From contig JAMNYG010000028.1 of NCBI GenBank assembly GCA_023622945.1, forward strand, positions 1 through 40,955: a stretch of 40,955 bases of DNA, read 5' to 3'. The translations under genes were made by a program, and so were the position numbers. How positions within the stretch are numbered: the stretch's first letter is position 1; each line of letters starts with the position of its first letter. The notes under the pieces are model-generated. The model was not told the origin of the DNA. It saw only the letters and a program-made list of their open reading frames with translations, and ran no database searches. This DNA comes from Bacillota bacterium. GTDB taxonomy: Bacteria; Bacillota; Clostridia; Acetivibrionales; JAMNYG01. Shown here one piece after another: positions 8,812-16,686 of this stretch.

Positions 8812-9891
8812 ATGGACTTGAAAGAATCTCTTAAAACTTTGCCCCAGCAACCGGGAATTTATTTTTTCAGAAATTCCTTAGGTGCGGTAATTTACGTGGG
8901 AAAGGCCAAAAACCTGAAAAGAAGGGTTTCACAATATTTTCAGGAAAGCAGAAACAATTCATACAAAGTAGGTAAGATGATAAAGCATATTCATTCATTT
9001 GAGTATATTACGACAGATACCGAACTGGAAGCATTTCTGCTGGAATGCGAAACTATAAGGACTTTGAAGCCGGAATACAACAGGATGCTGAAAAACATCA
9101 AAGGATATACATACATTAGGATTCCGTTTCATGAGGAATATCCAAAGCTTGCCAAAGTGAAGCAGAAAACGGAAGACGGTTCATTGTTTTTTGGTCCTTT
9201 TAACAGCGAGACCTGTGTGGATAGTGTAATAGAGTTTATAAACGACCATTATCCTGTAAGAAAATGCAATACAGGATCTGTTGCTTTAAGAAATGGAAGT
9301 TCTGCCGGCTGTCTCAATTCTCAACTGGGGACATGCCTTGCACCCTGCACCGGAAAGGATGTCAGCAGAGAATATAGAATGTGTATTGAGGATATAACCA
9401 GGTTCCTAAATGGGAAAGATTATGCTCCAATTACCGAGCTTCGTGAAAAAATGAAATCAGCTGCATCAAACCTTAACTTCGAAAGGGCAGCAAAATACAG
9501 AGATCAGCTGAGAGGAATTCGGTATATTCTCAACATGCAGAGGCTTATCAGGGCATCACGGCATGGACGCAACGTTCTTGCTGCCGAAAGATACAGGGAT
9601 GCTAATGTTAAGTTGTTTTTTATAAAAGGCAATAAACTCTTACATAAAGAATCGCTAAACCTTCATCAATTTAATTGCAACACCCTGGGAAACAGGTTAA
9701 GAAGCCTTGCAAACAGCTTCTTTAGGGAAAAAAGGAGCTGTGAGCTATATCAGGAAGATATTGATGAGGCACAGATTATATACTCATATTTAAAGAAAAA
9801 AAGTAACGGTATAAAAAGCTTCAACATTCCAGCTTCTCGTATTGACAGAGTAAACTATGAAAAAATTGCTGAATCAATCCTTAAGGATTGA
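8812..9891 (+). CDS. UvrC-like GIY-YIG nuclease lacking the C-terminal RNase H/HhH half
   Basis: A 359-residue homologue of the N-terminal part of UvrC, whose full length is about 600 residues. The GIY-YIG domain occupies about residues 10-95 (PGIYFF, then VIYVGKAKNLKRRV). A Cys4 set follows as C-x14-C-x7-C-x3-C in the region ending GTCLAPC, matching the site that binds an iron-sulfur cluster in UvrC. A UVR motif (LNFERAAKYRDQLRG), used for UvrB contact, lies at about 222-236. The RNase H-like endonuclease and helix-hairpin-helix domains are absent; the protein ends naturally with its own stop. By analogy with Cho it could make only the 3' incision. It is a single gene; a full UvrC is presumably elsewhere. 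Confidence 0.85.
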   Translation: MDLKESLKTLPQQPGIYFFRNSLGAVIYVGKAKNLKRRVSQYFQESRNNSYKVGKMIKHIHSFEYITTDTELEAFLLECETIRTLKPEYNRMLKNIKGYTYIRIPFHEEYPKLAKVKQKTEDGSLFFGPFNSETCVDSVIEFINDHYPVRKCNTGSVALRNGSSAGCLNSQLGTCLAPCTGKDVSREYRMCIEDITRFLNGKDYAPITELREKMKSAASNLNFERAAKYRDQLRGIRYILNMQRLIRASRHGRNVLAAERYRDANVKLFFIKGNKLLHKESLNLHQFNCNTLGNRLRSLANSFFREKRSCELYQEDIDEAQIIYSYLKKKSNGIKSFNIPASRIDRVNYEKIAESILKD

Positions 9892-10220
9892 TGGGTAATG
9901 CTGTTTTACAGTTTTGTAATCTCAGGCAGGCGCAGAACAATAAGATGAACTATACCGGAGGAGTATGCTTAATTTTCTGCTGTGAGAATATTTTAGCTAT
10001 CGGGATGTCAAATTTGAATACACCCGGGATACAACTGAACGATATGCTGTGCTATAATGTATGGGGTTTAGGAAATTAAAAACCCTGAAAATAACAGCTT
10101 CTGTATATGCAAATGTGGTAACATTGCTTTCCATGATAATCAATAATCCAAAAGAAGCCTCATACCGGAATTAACATACATATTAAGACCGGGGGATATC
10201 ATTCGGGAGGTAAGGCACAA
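9892..10220. other. gene-free spacer before cobU
   Basis: A 329-bp gap. A 63-codon reading frame (9888-10079) overlaps the preceding stop codon but has no ribosome site and an unconvincing composition. I looked for a cobalamin riboswitch and did not find the conserved B12-box order. No terminator is clear. Confidence 0.4.
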
Positions 10221-10778
10221 ATGGGAAAACTTGTCCTAATAACAGGTGGTGCAAGAAGCGGCAAGAGCACTTTTGCAGAAAACATGGCAAAGGCATATGG
10301 CAAAGATGTTTTATACGTTGCCACGTCTATACCATTTGACGATGAAATGAGGTACAGGATACAGAAGCATAGGGAACAGAGACCCCCGGAATGGGAGACT
10401 CTTGAGGCATATAAGGATCTTGATGCAGCGATAACAGAAAGGCTTGAAGGAAAGTCTGCAGTTATCCTCGACTGCATAACCGTTATGGTGTCAAATCTCA
10501 TGCTTGAAGAGGCTATGGACTGGGAAGGAATGGATTCAGACCGGATAAACAAGGTTGAGGAAAAGGTGAAATCGGAAATAAGCAAGCTTATACGTACGGC
10601 AAAGAACTCTCAAATACCGTTTGTCATAGTAACCAACGAGCTTGGTATGGGTGTCGTTCCTCCCTCTGTGTTGGGTAGAGCTATAAGGGATATCGGAGGA
10701 CGTGCGAACCAGATGCTTGCAGCAGCCGCTGACGAAGTTTATCTGTGTGTGTCCGGAATTCCTGTTAAGATAAAATAG
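10221..10778 (+). CDS. cobU: adenosylcobinamide kinase / adenosylcobinamide-phosphate guanylyltransferase
   Basis: A 185-residue protein with the CobU/CobP signature: an N-terminal P-loop GGARSGKST at residues 7-15, then VATSIPFDDEM, the RPPEWETLE block, ILDCITVMVSNLM, and VTNELGMGVVP near the C-terminus. It phosphorylates adenosylcobinamide and transfers GMP to give adenosylcobinamide-GDP in the nucleotide-loop branch of cobalamin synthesis. A GGGAGG site precedes the ATG. It lies 136 nt before cobS, its pathway partner, with cobC further on. The length is normal for the family. Confidence 0.93.
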   Translation: MGKLVLITGGARSGKSTFAENMAKAYGKDVLYVATSIPFDDEMRYRIQKHREQRPPEWETLEAYKDLDAAITERLEGKSAVILDCITVMVSNLMLEEAMDWEGMDSDRINKVEEKVKSEISKLIRTAKNSQIPFVIVTNELGMGVVPPSVLGRAIRDIGGRANQMLAAAADEVYLCVSGIPVKIK

Positions 10779-10914
10779 CCTAATTGTTTTAAACAGAGCG
10801 TATTTTCTGCAAATAATGAAATACATCCCGGGTATTGTTATAAAATCTCTTGTTGTAAAAAATCACGCAAGATATTACGAGATTAAATAAACCATTTAAA
10901 TGAGGGGAAGACAC

Positions 10915-11664
10915 GTGAAATACTTGAAACGGTTTGTTTTGATGGTGCAGTTTCTCACCAGAATTCCCATAAACGTTGATCTTGATGCAACAAGCGAAGA
11001 CTACGGCAAGGGACTGGTTTTTGCTCCTATTGTAGGTCTTGTGATAGGTGCCCTGTTGGTCGTCTCTTATATGATACTTAGCTTAATTTTCCCCATAACC
11101 ATGACAGCGGCTTTACTGCTGGTCATATATATTTTTGTTACCGGAGGGTTACATATTGATGGTTTAGGGGATACGTTTGACGGTTTGTTTTCCAATCGTT
11201 CGAAAGAAAGAATTCTTGAAATAATGAGAGACAGCAGGGTAGGTACAAATGCCGTTGTTGCGATATTTTGCCTTCTTCTGATAAATTGGAGCGTTGTATC
11301 CAACATAAACCCTGAGAATATTGTAATGGTCCTTATGCTGTTTCCTGTGACAGGAAGGATAGGGTCCCTTATAGGAGCGGGAGTTTCAGTTTACGCCAGA
11401 GAAGGTGGAGGTCTGGGGAAATCGTTTATTGATTTCTGCAGCATAAAAGAAATTATCATAGGAATGGTTCCATATTTGATTATTTTTTTCGTTACAGCAG
11501 GTTTAAGGGGCTTATTGCTTTCAATAGTACCTGTCATTTCCGCATTTCTGTTGACAAAGCTTTTTTCAAGGAAGATAGGGGGAGCCACAGGTGACATACT
11601 GGGTGCTGTTTGTGAGCTGAATCAGGTGATTTTCCTAATAAGCGCATATTTGATGTACCGATGA
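10915..11664 (+). CDS. cobS: adenosylcobinamide-GDP ribazoletransferase
   Basis: An integral membrane protein of about 249 residues with the CobS N-terminal block VQFLTRIPI, the conserved GGLHIDGLGDTFDGLFS motif that carries the metal-binding acidic residues, and MRDSRVGTNAVVAI. It joins adenosylcobinamide-GDP to alpha-ribazole phosphate to make cobalamin (phosphate). I prefer the GTG at 10915, which has an AGGGGAAG site 5-6 nt ahead; the ATG at 10900 would place that site inside the gene. About six membrane segments are visible. It works directly after CobU. Confidence 0.92.
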   Translation: MKYLKRFVLMVQFLTRIPINVDLDATSEDYGKGLVFAPIVGLVIGALLVVSYMILSLIFPITMTAALLLVIYIFVTGGLHIDGLGDTFDGLFSNRSKERILEIMRDSRVGTNAVVAIFCLLLINWSVVSNINPENIVMVLMLFPVTGRIGSLIGAGVSVYAREGGGLGKSFIDFCSIKEIIIGMVPYLIIFFVTAGLRGLLLSIVPVISAFLLTKLFSRKIGGATGDILGAVCELNQVIFLISAYLMYR

Positions 11665-11672
11665 AGAGCATA

Positions 11673-11792
11673 GGGACACTTCTTCACTTTGAACACTTTA
11701 AAAAATCGGTTACTTATACAACATAAAAAGTCAAGTAAAGAGGGACGTTTCTTTGCTTTCTGCAATCTAAGGGGGGACGCTTCTTCACTTTT
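11673..11792 (+). repeat. RAYT-type repeat cluster, last in the window
   Basis: Three plus-strand copies: GGGACACTTCTTCACTTT at 11673-11690, a diverged copy at 11742-11759 (GGGACGTTTCTTTGCTTT), and GGGGACGCTTCTTCACTTTT at 11773-11792. They fill most of the gap between cobS and cobC. I found no further copies downstream in the window. Confidence 0.75.
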
Positions 11793-11940
11793 CATACATA
11801 TTGGCTTTATTGCAGATTCATTTTAATTTACGGGTTGAAAGAGAATATTTCTTAGCATTAAATACTCAATAAAATTGGCTATTACGACCAAACAAAAGTC
11901 AAATGAAAATATACACAATACTCGATAAGGAGTAAGACAA

Positions 11941-12534
11941 ATGGCTGAATTGATACTTGTAAGGCATGGCGAAACTGACAGCAACAGAAAAGGTGCATAT
12001 TTAGGGTGGACCGATGTGGAACTTAATGAGACGGGCATCAAACAAGCGTACTGTGTAAAGGAAAAGCTAAAAGGCGAATCAATTGATGCTATATATTCAA
12101 GTCCGCTTAAACGAGCACTTAAAACTGCAGAGATCATTAACGAAAACTTCAAACTGGAAATTAATATAGTTGATGAGCTTAAAGAACATAATTTCGGCGG
12201 ATGGGAAAATCTAACAATTTCCGAAATAAAAGAACGTTTCTCTGAAGAATATGAAATGTTGACAAAAGATTGGATAAACCATCCCATTGCCGGAGGAGAA
12301 AGCGCCATCCAGGTTTACCATCGTGTGAAAGGATTTATAGATAACCTGCTGTCATCCAATAACTCGGGAAAATATTTAATTGTTACGCATCTGGGTTGTA
12401 TCAGGTATATTATCGTACATTTGCTTGGTATGGGGATTGAAGGAATATGGAGGTTTAATGTTGGCAATTGCGGGATAACCAGAATCAAGATCAACCGTGA
12501 AGGTTATGCATATCTTACGCTTTTAAACGGTTAG
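11941..12534 (+). CDS. cobC: histidine-phosphatase family protein, probable alpha-ribazole phosphatase
   Basis: A 197-residue phosphoglycerate-mutase-fold enzyme. The catalytic LVRHGETDSN motif is at residues 5-14 (phospho-acceptor His 8), followed by GWTDVELNETG and SSPLKRALKTAEII, and the second histidine is in VTHLGCIRY. Family members close to CobC remove phosphate from alpha-ribazole phosphate or cobalamin-5'-phosphate, which completes the lower-ligand branch. The location 276 nt after cobS supports that role. A general sugar or nucleotide phosphatase is the alternative. An AAGGAG site precedes the ATG. Confidence 0.82.
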   Translation: MAELILVRHGETDSNRKGAYLGWTDVELNETGIKQAYCVKEKLKGESIDAIYSSPLKRALKTAEIINENFKLEINIVDELKEHNFGGWENLTISEIKERFSEEYEMLTKDWINHPIAGGESAIQVYHRVKGFIDNLLSSNNSGKYLIVTHLGCIRYIIVHLLGMGIEGIWRFNVGNCGITRIKINREGYAYLTLLNG

Positions 12535-12567
12535 CAGCAGTTGCTATGTTAAGCGGTTTATCATAAC

Positions 12568-12760
12568 GTTGCATCTGATATTGACTGAGAGTTACACCTT
12601 GTAATAACTGAAAGCTGCAAATTGTATTTACCGAGAGAGGGCGTTACATTAACTGAAAATTGCACCATTATATTTATAAAAAGTTTCACCATTATATCTA
12701 TAGGAATAGTTAACATAATATTTGCGGCAGGTTGCAGATCATATTAACAGAATCTTACAG
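12568..12760. repeat. degenerate ~23-bp tandem array
   Basis: Unit starts fall at about 12568, 12591, 12614, 12643, 12659, 12683, 12709, 12731 and 12754. The first two intervals are exactly 23 bp; later ones range from 16 to 29. Most units begin GTTRCA or similar and contain a TATTRACTGAGA-like second half. Conservation is low, so this is an old or loosely maintained array. It has no spacers and is not CRISPR. It fills the gap between cobC and the promoter of the ECF gene. Confidence 0.6.
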
Positions 12761-12824
12761 TTAAAATTTACATACTATGACCAAAGATTTTATAGGTTTT
12801 ATGGATTGTAAAGGAAAAACTGTA

Positions 12825-12853
12825 TTGACAATCAGACCCCACGAGTTTATAAT
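12825..12853 (+). promoter_or_regulatory. consensus sigma-A promoter
   Basis: TTGACA at 12825-12830 and TATAAT at 12848-12853 are both perfect consensus with the ideal 17-bp spacing. Transcription should begin near 12860, about 60 nt before the ECF S-component start. Confidence 0.85.
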
Positions 12854-12866
12854 ATTCCTAACAATG

Positions 12867-12893
12867 CGATACACTTTACAGGCGTATCGATAC
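12867..12893 (+). promoter_or_regulatory. leader hairpin / palindromic operator candidate
   Basis: In the short leader of the ECF gene, CGATAC (12867-12872) pairs with GTATCG (12884-12889), and the latter is the left half of a perfect palindrome GTATCGATAC (12884-12893) just before the ribosome site. Three half-sites in 27 nt suggest a repressor operator or alternative hairpins. Confidence 0.45.
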
Positions 12894-12918
12894 AGTAATG
12901 GGGGGTGAACAATACAGT

Positions 12919-13461
12919 ATGAGGAATATGTCAACCAGAAAAATGGTACAAAACGGGTTAATGATAGCTTTAGTGTTTTTAACAACATACGTAACACGTA
13001 TACCCGGACCGGTACCTCCAGGATATATAAATTTCGGTGATGCGGTCATCATGATGACGGCAATGCTTTTGGGGAAAAACAGCGGATTTGTGTCGGGTGC
13101 AATAGGTTCGGCCCTTGCTGATATAGCTTCACCCGGAGGAATTATTTTTGCACCCATTACGTTTATTGTAAAGGGTCTGGAAGGATATGTGGCTGGGGTT
13201 TTGACACATTCCCAAGTAAGTGAAAGCAGAAGTGAATTAAGAAAGATCATGGCCGTGGTAGCAGGTGCGGCTGTCATGGTTGCAGGTTACTTTTTCGCAG
13301 AACTCTGGATACTTAAGATATTTGATGATAGTTTCGGTTACGCGGCAGCCATAACTGAGCTTCCCTTTAATCTTATTCAGGGCGGCATAAGCGCGGTAGT
13401 AGGTTATATATTGACATCACTGTTGTCTGTTGTTGGAATAAAAAGAATTCTTGAAAAGTAA
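12919..13461 (+). CDS. ECF transporter S component (substrate-binding membrane subunit)
   Basis: A membrane protein of about 180 residues with six hydrophobic segments and the small-residue-rich layout of ECF S components: an N-terminal MSTRKMVQNGLMIALVF block that docks to the shared EcfT, a PPGYINFGDAVIM loop, then GAIGSALADIASPGGIIFAPITFIVKGLEGY. The last block is typical of the PF07155 branch (riboflavin, pantothenate and related vitamins). The ATG at 12919 has a GGGGGGTGA site about 10 nt ahead; the ATG at 12898 lies before that site and is unlikely. Proximity to cob genes makes a cobalamin precursor possible, but the substrate is open. A consensus promoter precedes it and a hairpin terminator follows it. 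Confidence 0.8.
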   Translation: MRNMSTRKMVQNGLMIALVFLTTYVTRIPGPVPPGYINFGDAVIMMTAMLLGKNSGFVSGAIGSALADIASPGGIIFAPITFIVKGLEGYVAGVLTHSQVSESRSELRKIMAVVAGAAVMVAGYFFAELWILKIFDDSFGYAAAITELPFNLIQGGISAVVGYILTSLLSVVGIKRILEK

Positions 13462-13580
13462 ACCGGCGAAGTAAAACATGTCAACCCATGGAATAAAGTA
13501 TTTCAACAGATGAAATAAATTATGTCAACCGGTGAGATAAAGTATCTCAACCGATGAAATAAAGATATGTCAAAAGCATG
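13456..13580. repeat. 22-bp degenerate tandem array
   Basis: Units start at 13456, 13478, 13500, 13522 and 13544 with an exact 22-bp period, then one 23-bp step to a partial unit at 13567. The consensus core is ATGTCAACCGATGAAATAAA. The first, most diverged unit contains the stop codon of the ECF S gene. There are no spacers between units, so it is not CRISPR. The array is unrelated to the 23-bp array upstream of the same gene. Confidence 0.8.
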
Positions 13581-13591
13581 TTTTCTTATCA

Positions 13592-13628
13592 AAAATGGGA
13601 TACGACTTCTGTGTAAGTATCCCATTTT
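13592..13628 (+). terminator. hairpin terminator after the ECF gene
   Basis: AAAATGGGATAC and GTATCCCATTTT form a perfect 12-bp stem with a 13-nt loop; the U run is inside the stem's 3' arm. It can work in both directions. Confidence 0.7.
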
Positions 13629-13630
13629 GC

Positions 13631-13659
13631 TTGTTAGAATGCTTAAATTTGGTTATAAT
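13631..13659 (+). promoter_or_regulatory. sigma-A-like promoter candidate
   Basis: TTGTTA (13631-13636) and a perfect TATAAT (13654-13659) are 17 bp apart, directly after the terminator. It would give a 250-nt leader to the next gene. Between them lies a doubled CTTAAGATTTG (near 13705 and 13731) and nothing else recognisable. Confidence 0.45.
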
Positions 13660-13917
13660 AATCATAAATGACAAAATAGGTTCATCGCCTGCAAGAAGTG
13701 GATTCTTAAGATTTGCAATAACTGGCTCCTTAAGATTTGAAGTATTTCTTTAAGCGGATGTTTTCATGCATATCATGCAGATGCGTGGACACTTAGTTTT
13801 TGTATAAGTATCATGTTTCTATACGTATCATTTATGTTTGCGAATCAGATGAATGTTTGCATAACCGTTTATGAGGTTATTTGCGTGTAAATATGTGAAG
13901 GGAGTGTTGCGTAGGAT

Positions 13918-14652
13918 ATGAAACTTACGGTACTTGGGAACAATGGACCGTTTCCTGCCCCAGGAGGTGCCTGCTCCGGATATCTCATCAGCGAAGGTAA
14001 TACAAATATACTTGTGGACTGCGGAAGCGGAGTACTCAGCAACCTGCTGAAGATAATGCCTTTTGAGAATCTTGACGCAATAATACTTACACATCTTCAC
14101 AGCGACCATATGTCGGATATGATGGTGTTAAGATATGCCATCCAGAGCAAGATAAACCGGGGGCTTATGAAAAATCCTGTAAATGTGTATGCACCTTCTG
14201 AGCCGGCGGAAGAATACCAAAGGCTGAATATTGAAGGGATTTTTAACCTGAATTCCATAACGCCTGAGCTTGTCCTGAATCTTGGCAAAATGAATGTTAC
14301 ATTCAGGGAAATGAAGCATCCCTTCAAATGCTTTGCAGTTTCCTTTGAATCGGGTGGAAAACGTTTTGTTTTTTCGGGAGATACCTCCTGGTTTGAAGGA
14401 ATCATAGAGTTTTCAAAAGACGCTGATCTGGTAATGCTTGATGCAGGTCTTAAGTCAGAAGATAAAAAGAGCGACAATGTTCCTCACCTGACAGCGCATG
14501 AATGCGGGATTGTGGCAAAGGAAGCCGGAGCAGGAAAACTTCTGCTTACCCATTTCTTTCCGGAGTATAATGTTGGTGACTTACTGAAGGAAGCGGAAGA
14601 AAGTTTCGAAAATGTTGAAGCTGCCATTCTCATGAAAGAATATGTGATATAA
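13918..14652 (+). CDS. metallo-beta-lactamase-fold hydrolase, RNase Z-like subgroup
   Basis: A 244-residue protein with the MBL zinc motif HLHSDH in ILTHLHSDHMSDMMVL at about residues 55-70. Other metal ligands are visible in KHPFKCFAV (His), FSGDTSWF (Asp) and LLLTHFFPEY (His). The N-terminal LGNNGPFPAPGGACSGYLI matches the RNase Z / arylsulfatase-like branch that lacks the long exosite arm of true tRNase Z. It probably cleaves a phosphodiester or cyclic nucleotide, but the substrate cannot be inferred. A GGGAG site lies before the ATG. It is a single gene with a terminator 260 nt downstream. Confidence 0.82.
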   Translation: MKLTVLGNNGPFPAPGGACSGYLISEGNTNILVDCGSGVLSNLLKIMPFENLDAIILTHLHSDHMSDMMVLRYAIQSKINRGLMKNPVNVYAPSEPAEEYQRLNIEGIFNLNSITPELVLNLGKMNVTFREMKHPFKCFAVSFESGGKRFVFSGDTSWFEGIIEFSKDADLVMLDAGLKSEDKKSDNVPHLTAHECGIVAKEAGAGKLLLTHFFPEYNVGDLLKEAEESFENVEAAILMKEYVI

Positions 14653-14821
14653 GGGTGCTGTCATCATGTAGGAACAGGAGAATGAAGTTTCCGTTCTTTT
14701 AGTAATATAATATATGGTAAATATTGAAAGTACGATACATTGTGAATTTTGATGCACCAATTTGTCTTGGCATGCCTGATGATGCCATAAAGGCTGTGAA
14801 AGTCTCTGCGTTACAAATGGC

Positions 14822-14841
14822 TTTAGTTTACTGAAACTAAA
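14822..14841 (+). terminator. AT-rich perfect hairpin
   Basis: TTTAGTTT and AAACTAAA form a perfect 8-bp stem with a 4-nt loop in the gap after the MBL gene. It is weaker than the terminator at 14911 and has no U tract; its role is unclear. Confidence 0.35.
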
Positions 14842-14910
14842 ATTTCTGCTTTCCTGCAATTTATATTGTCATTAATTCAGTTTTCCATATGTATGTTTGA
14901 TGTATAGTTG

Positions 14911-14935
14911 AAAGCCCCTAAAGCAGCGGGCTTTT
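14911..14935 (+). terminator. rho-independent terminator
   Basis: AAAGCCC and GGGCTTT pair around a 10-nt loop and run directly into a T tract. This is a standard terminator for the MBL-fold gene. Confidence 0.8.
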
Positions 14936-15471
14936 TGATTTTGTTCTCAAAAGATAAACATAAAGGTGCATGCTTTCTTTTATATTTAGTATTCTGTTTC
15001 TCATCCCCCCGCTATAAGCAAGTCTTTCATCTAGTTACAATTTTATCTTTCATCTAGTTACAATTTTAGAAATCTGCAGCCAGAAGACAATGGACAACGC
15101 ACAGCATTACCGATACTGTGCAAAATTTCAGTTTTCATAGAAAAGGTTGCTTGCCCGACACAACTTTTCAATCATACAGAGGATTTACCTGGCAGATTCA
15201 ACATTTCAGTTTTAAGCCTTTTGCCGTCTTTTCCGGCTTGTTTTTCAGCTTAAGCCTTCTTCGGACATCCCTTATCGCTTTTTCTGACCGGATATTTTAA
15301 AACTTCCCCATTTTTTCATCATCCGCTGATTCTATTATGCATCCCGTTCTATGACTTAAGAACTTATAGTTTGTTCAAGGTAATAGTTTAAGCCTCCGTA
15401 ACCTTTGGACCCTGCAGTTCATATAAATATACCGACCCCTGCATGTGTTTACATAAGCATTAATTACAGGA
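14936..15471. other. gene-free region before the glycosylation cluster
   Basis: More than 500 bp without a credible gene. A 60-codon frame at 15118-15300 has no ribosome site. The notable structure is an exact 23-bp tandem duplication (15023-15045 and 15046-15068; core CATCTAGTTACAATTTTA). A GCCG/CGGC mini-hairpin followed by a T run lies near 15220-15240. The sigma-K-like promoter of manC begins at 15472. Confidence 0.5.
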
Positions 15472-15499
15472 ACCATATTTATTTAATTTACATAATATA
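15472..15499 (+). promoter_or_regulatory. sigma-K-like promoter of the manC operon
   Basis: AC at 15472-15473, exactly 17 nt, then CATAATATA at 15491-15499 fits the Bacillus sigma-K pattern AC-N17-CATANNNTA perfectly, about 85 nt before the manC start. Sigma-K drives late mother-cell genes for spore coat and exosporium. The DNA is AT-rich, so chance is not excluded, but the next operon of the cluster has the same pattern. Confidence 0.5.
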
Positions 15500-15585
15500 A
15501 ATCATAACCATGATCTCTTGATTGTTCAGTATTGCATCAACAACGTCCTGACCATAAAAATGTATTGATTAAGGAGTGTAAGAGT

Positions 15586-16659
15586 ATGCAAAAATATGCC
15601 GTGCTCATGGCAGGTGGTTCGGGAACAAGGCTTTGGCCTCTGTCAAAGGAAGCCAGTCCTAAACAGTTTATCCCTGTGGAGGATGGCAGCTCCATGATGG
15701 TTCAAACCATTAAACGATTGTGCAGGGTTGTTCGTCCGGAACAGTGCTTTATTTTAACAAGCCGGCTTTTAGTGGATATTACAAAAGACTCTGTGAGGGA
15801 ATACATTCCTGAAGCCAATATTTTATCAGAACCGGAGAGGAAAAACACTGCCGCATGTATTACCTATGCGACGCTTCTGCTTCAGAAAAGGCACAGGGAA
15901 GGGATTCTGTGTTTTGTACCGGCAGATGGATATGTAAAAGATACAGAAAGCTATGCGGAAGCTTTAGAACTGGCATTCGAAACCGCTGAACAGACCAACG
16001 GTATTGTCATAATCGGAGTTAAGCCTACCTATCCTGCAACCGGATATGGCTATATACATGTTGAACCTGTAAAAAATGCCGATGAGAAAACATCACGGGT
16101 TTTGAACTTTATTGAGAAACCGTCTCTGGAAGTAGCCCAGGAGCTTGTTCGTTCAGAGGATTACCTGTGGAACTGCGGAATCGTGGTGGGCACGATGGAT
16201 GCCATTATACGGAATGTAAAAGAATACATTCCAGATCATTACCACAAGCTTTCAGAAGCGCTGGAAAAAGAGGAACCTGAAACTTCTGCACTTATTGAAA
16301 AAGCTTATCGCCAGATCCAGAGCATTTCCTTTGACAACGGCGTCCTTGAAAAATGCGCTTCGTCACTGTATGCTGTCAAGGCATCCTTTGACTGGGATGA
16401 CATAGGCAGCATTGATGCCCTGGCAAAGACTCTTCAGGAGGATTCTGAAGGCAACAGGGTAAAAGGACGCCATATTGGAATCAATACAACAAACTCCATT
16501 ATTTACGGTAAAGACATCGCCATTTGCACTATAGACATAGATAACATGATCGTGGTAGGTACAAAAGACGAAATGCTTGTGTGCCCCAGGGATAAATCCC
16601 AGAAAGTGAAAAATCTCGTGGAAAAACTGAAACAACAAGGCCATGATGATCTCCTGTGA
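15586..16659 (+). CDS. manC: mannose-1-phosphate guanylyltransferase
   Basis: A 357-residue nucleotidyltransferase with the pyrophosphorylase signature GGSGTRLWPLSKEASPKQF at residues 10-28, then EPERKNTAA, the substrate loop GVKPTYPATGYGYIHV, the FIEKPS motif and NCGIVV. It makes GDP-mannose from mannose-1-phosphate and GTP, the first committed step to GDP-L-fucose. It lacks the C-terminal isomerase domain of the long bifunctional enzymes. The ATG at 15586 has an AAGGAG site; an earlier in-frame ATG at 15532 has none. It starts an operon: only 27 nt separate it from the first fucosyltransferase-like gene. Gmd and Fcl, which use its product, lie 10 kb downstream. Confidence 0.9.
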   Translation: MQKYAVLMAGGSGTRLWPLSKEASPKQFIPVEDGSSMMVQTIKRLCRVVRPEQCFILTSRLLVDITKDSVREYIPEANILSEPERKNTAACITYATLLLQKRHREGILCFVPADGYVKDTESYAEALELAFETAEQTNGIVIIGVKPTYPATGYGYIHVEPVKNADEKTSRVLNFIEKPSLEVAQELVRSEDYLWNCGIVVGTMDAIIRNVKEYIPDHYHKLSEALEKEEPETSALIEKAYRQIQSISFDNGVLEKCASSLYAVKASFDWDDIGSIDALAKTLQEDSEGNRVKGRHIGINTTNSIIYGKDIAICTIDIDNMIVVGTKDEMLVCPRDKSQKVKNLVEKLKQQGHDDLL

Positions 16660-16686
16660 GAACGTGGATCAAAGGGGGGTGAACGA

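Noticed and set aside
9325-9335. CTGGGGACATG inside the UvrC-like gene as a REP-like repeat
   Set aside because: Only the first bases match, and it encodes the conserved Cys region.
9888-10079. 63-codon frame after the UvrC-like gene
   Set aside because: It overlaps the previous stop, has no ribosome site and no recognisable protein character.
9892-10220. Cobalamin riboswitch before cobU
   Set aside because: A short GGCAGG-like stretch near 9928 was considered, but the ordered conserved blocks of the B12 riboswitch are missing.
13456-13580. CRISPR array
   Set aside because: Units abut with no unique spacers, are imperfect, and no cas gene is near.
15118-15300. 60-codon frame before manC
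   Set aside because: No ribosome site; composition looks like translated non-coding AT-rich DNA.
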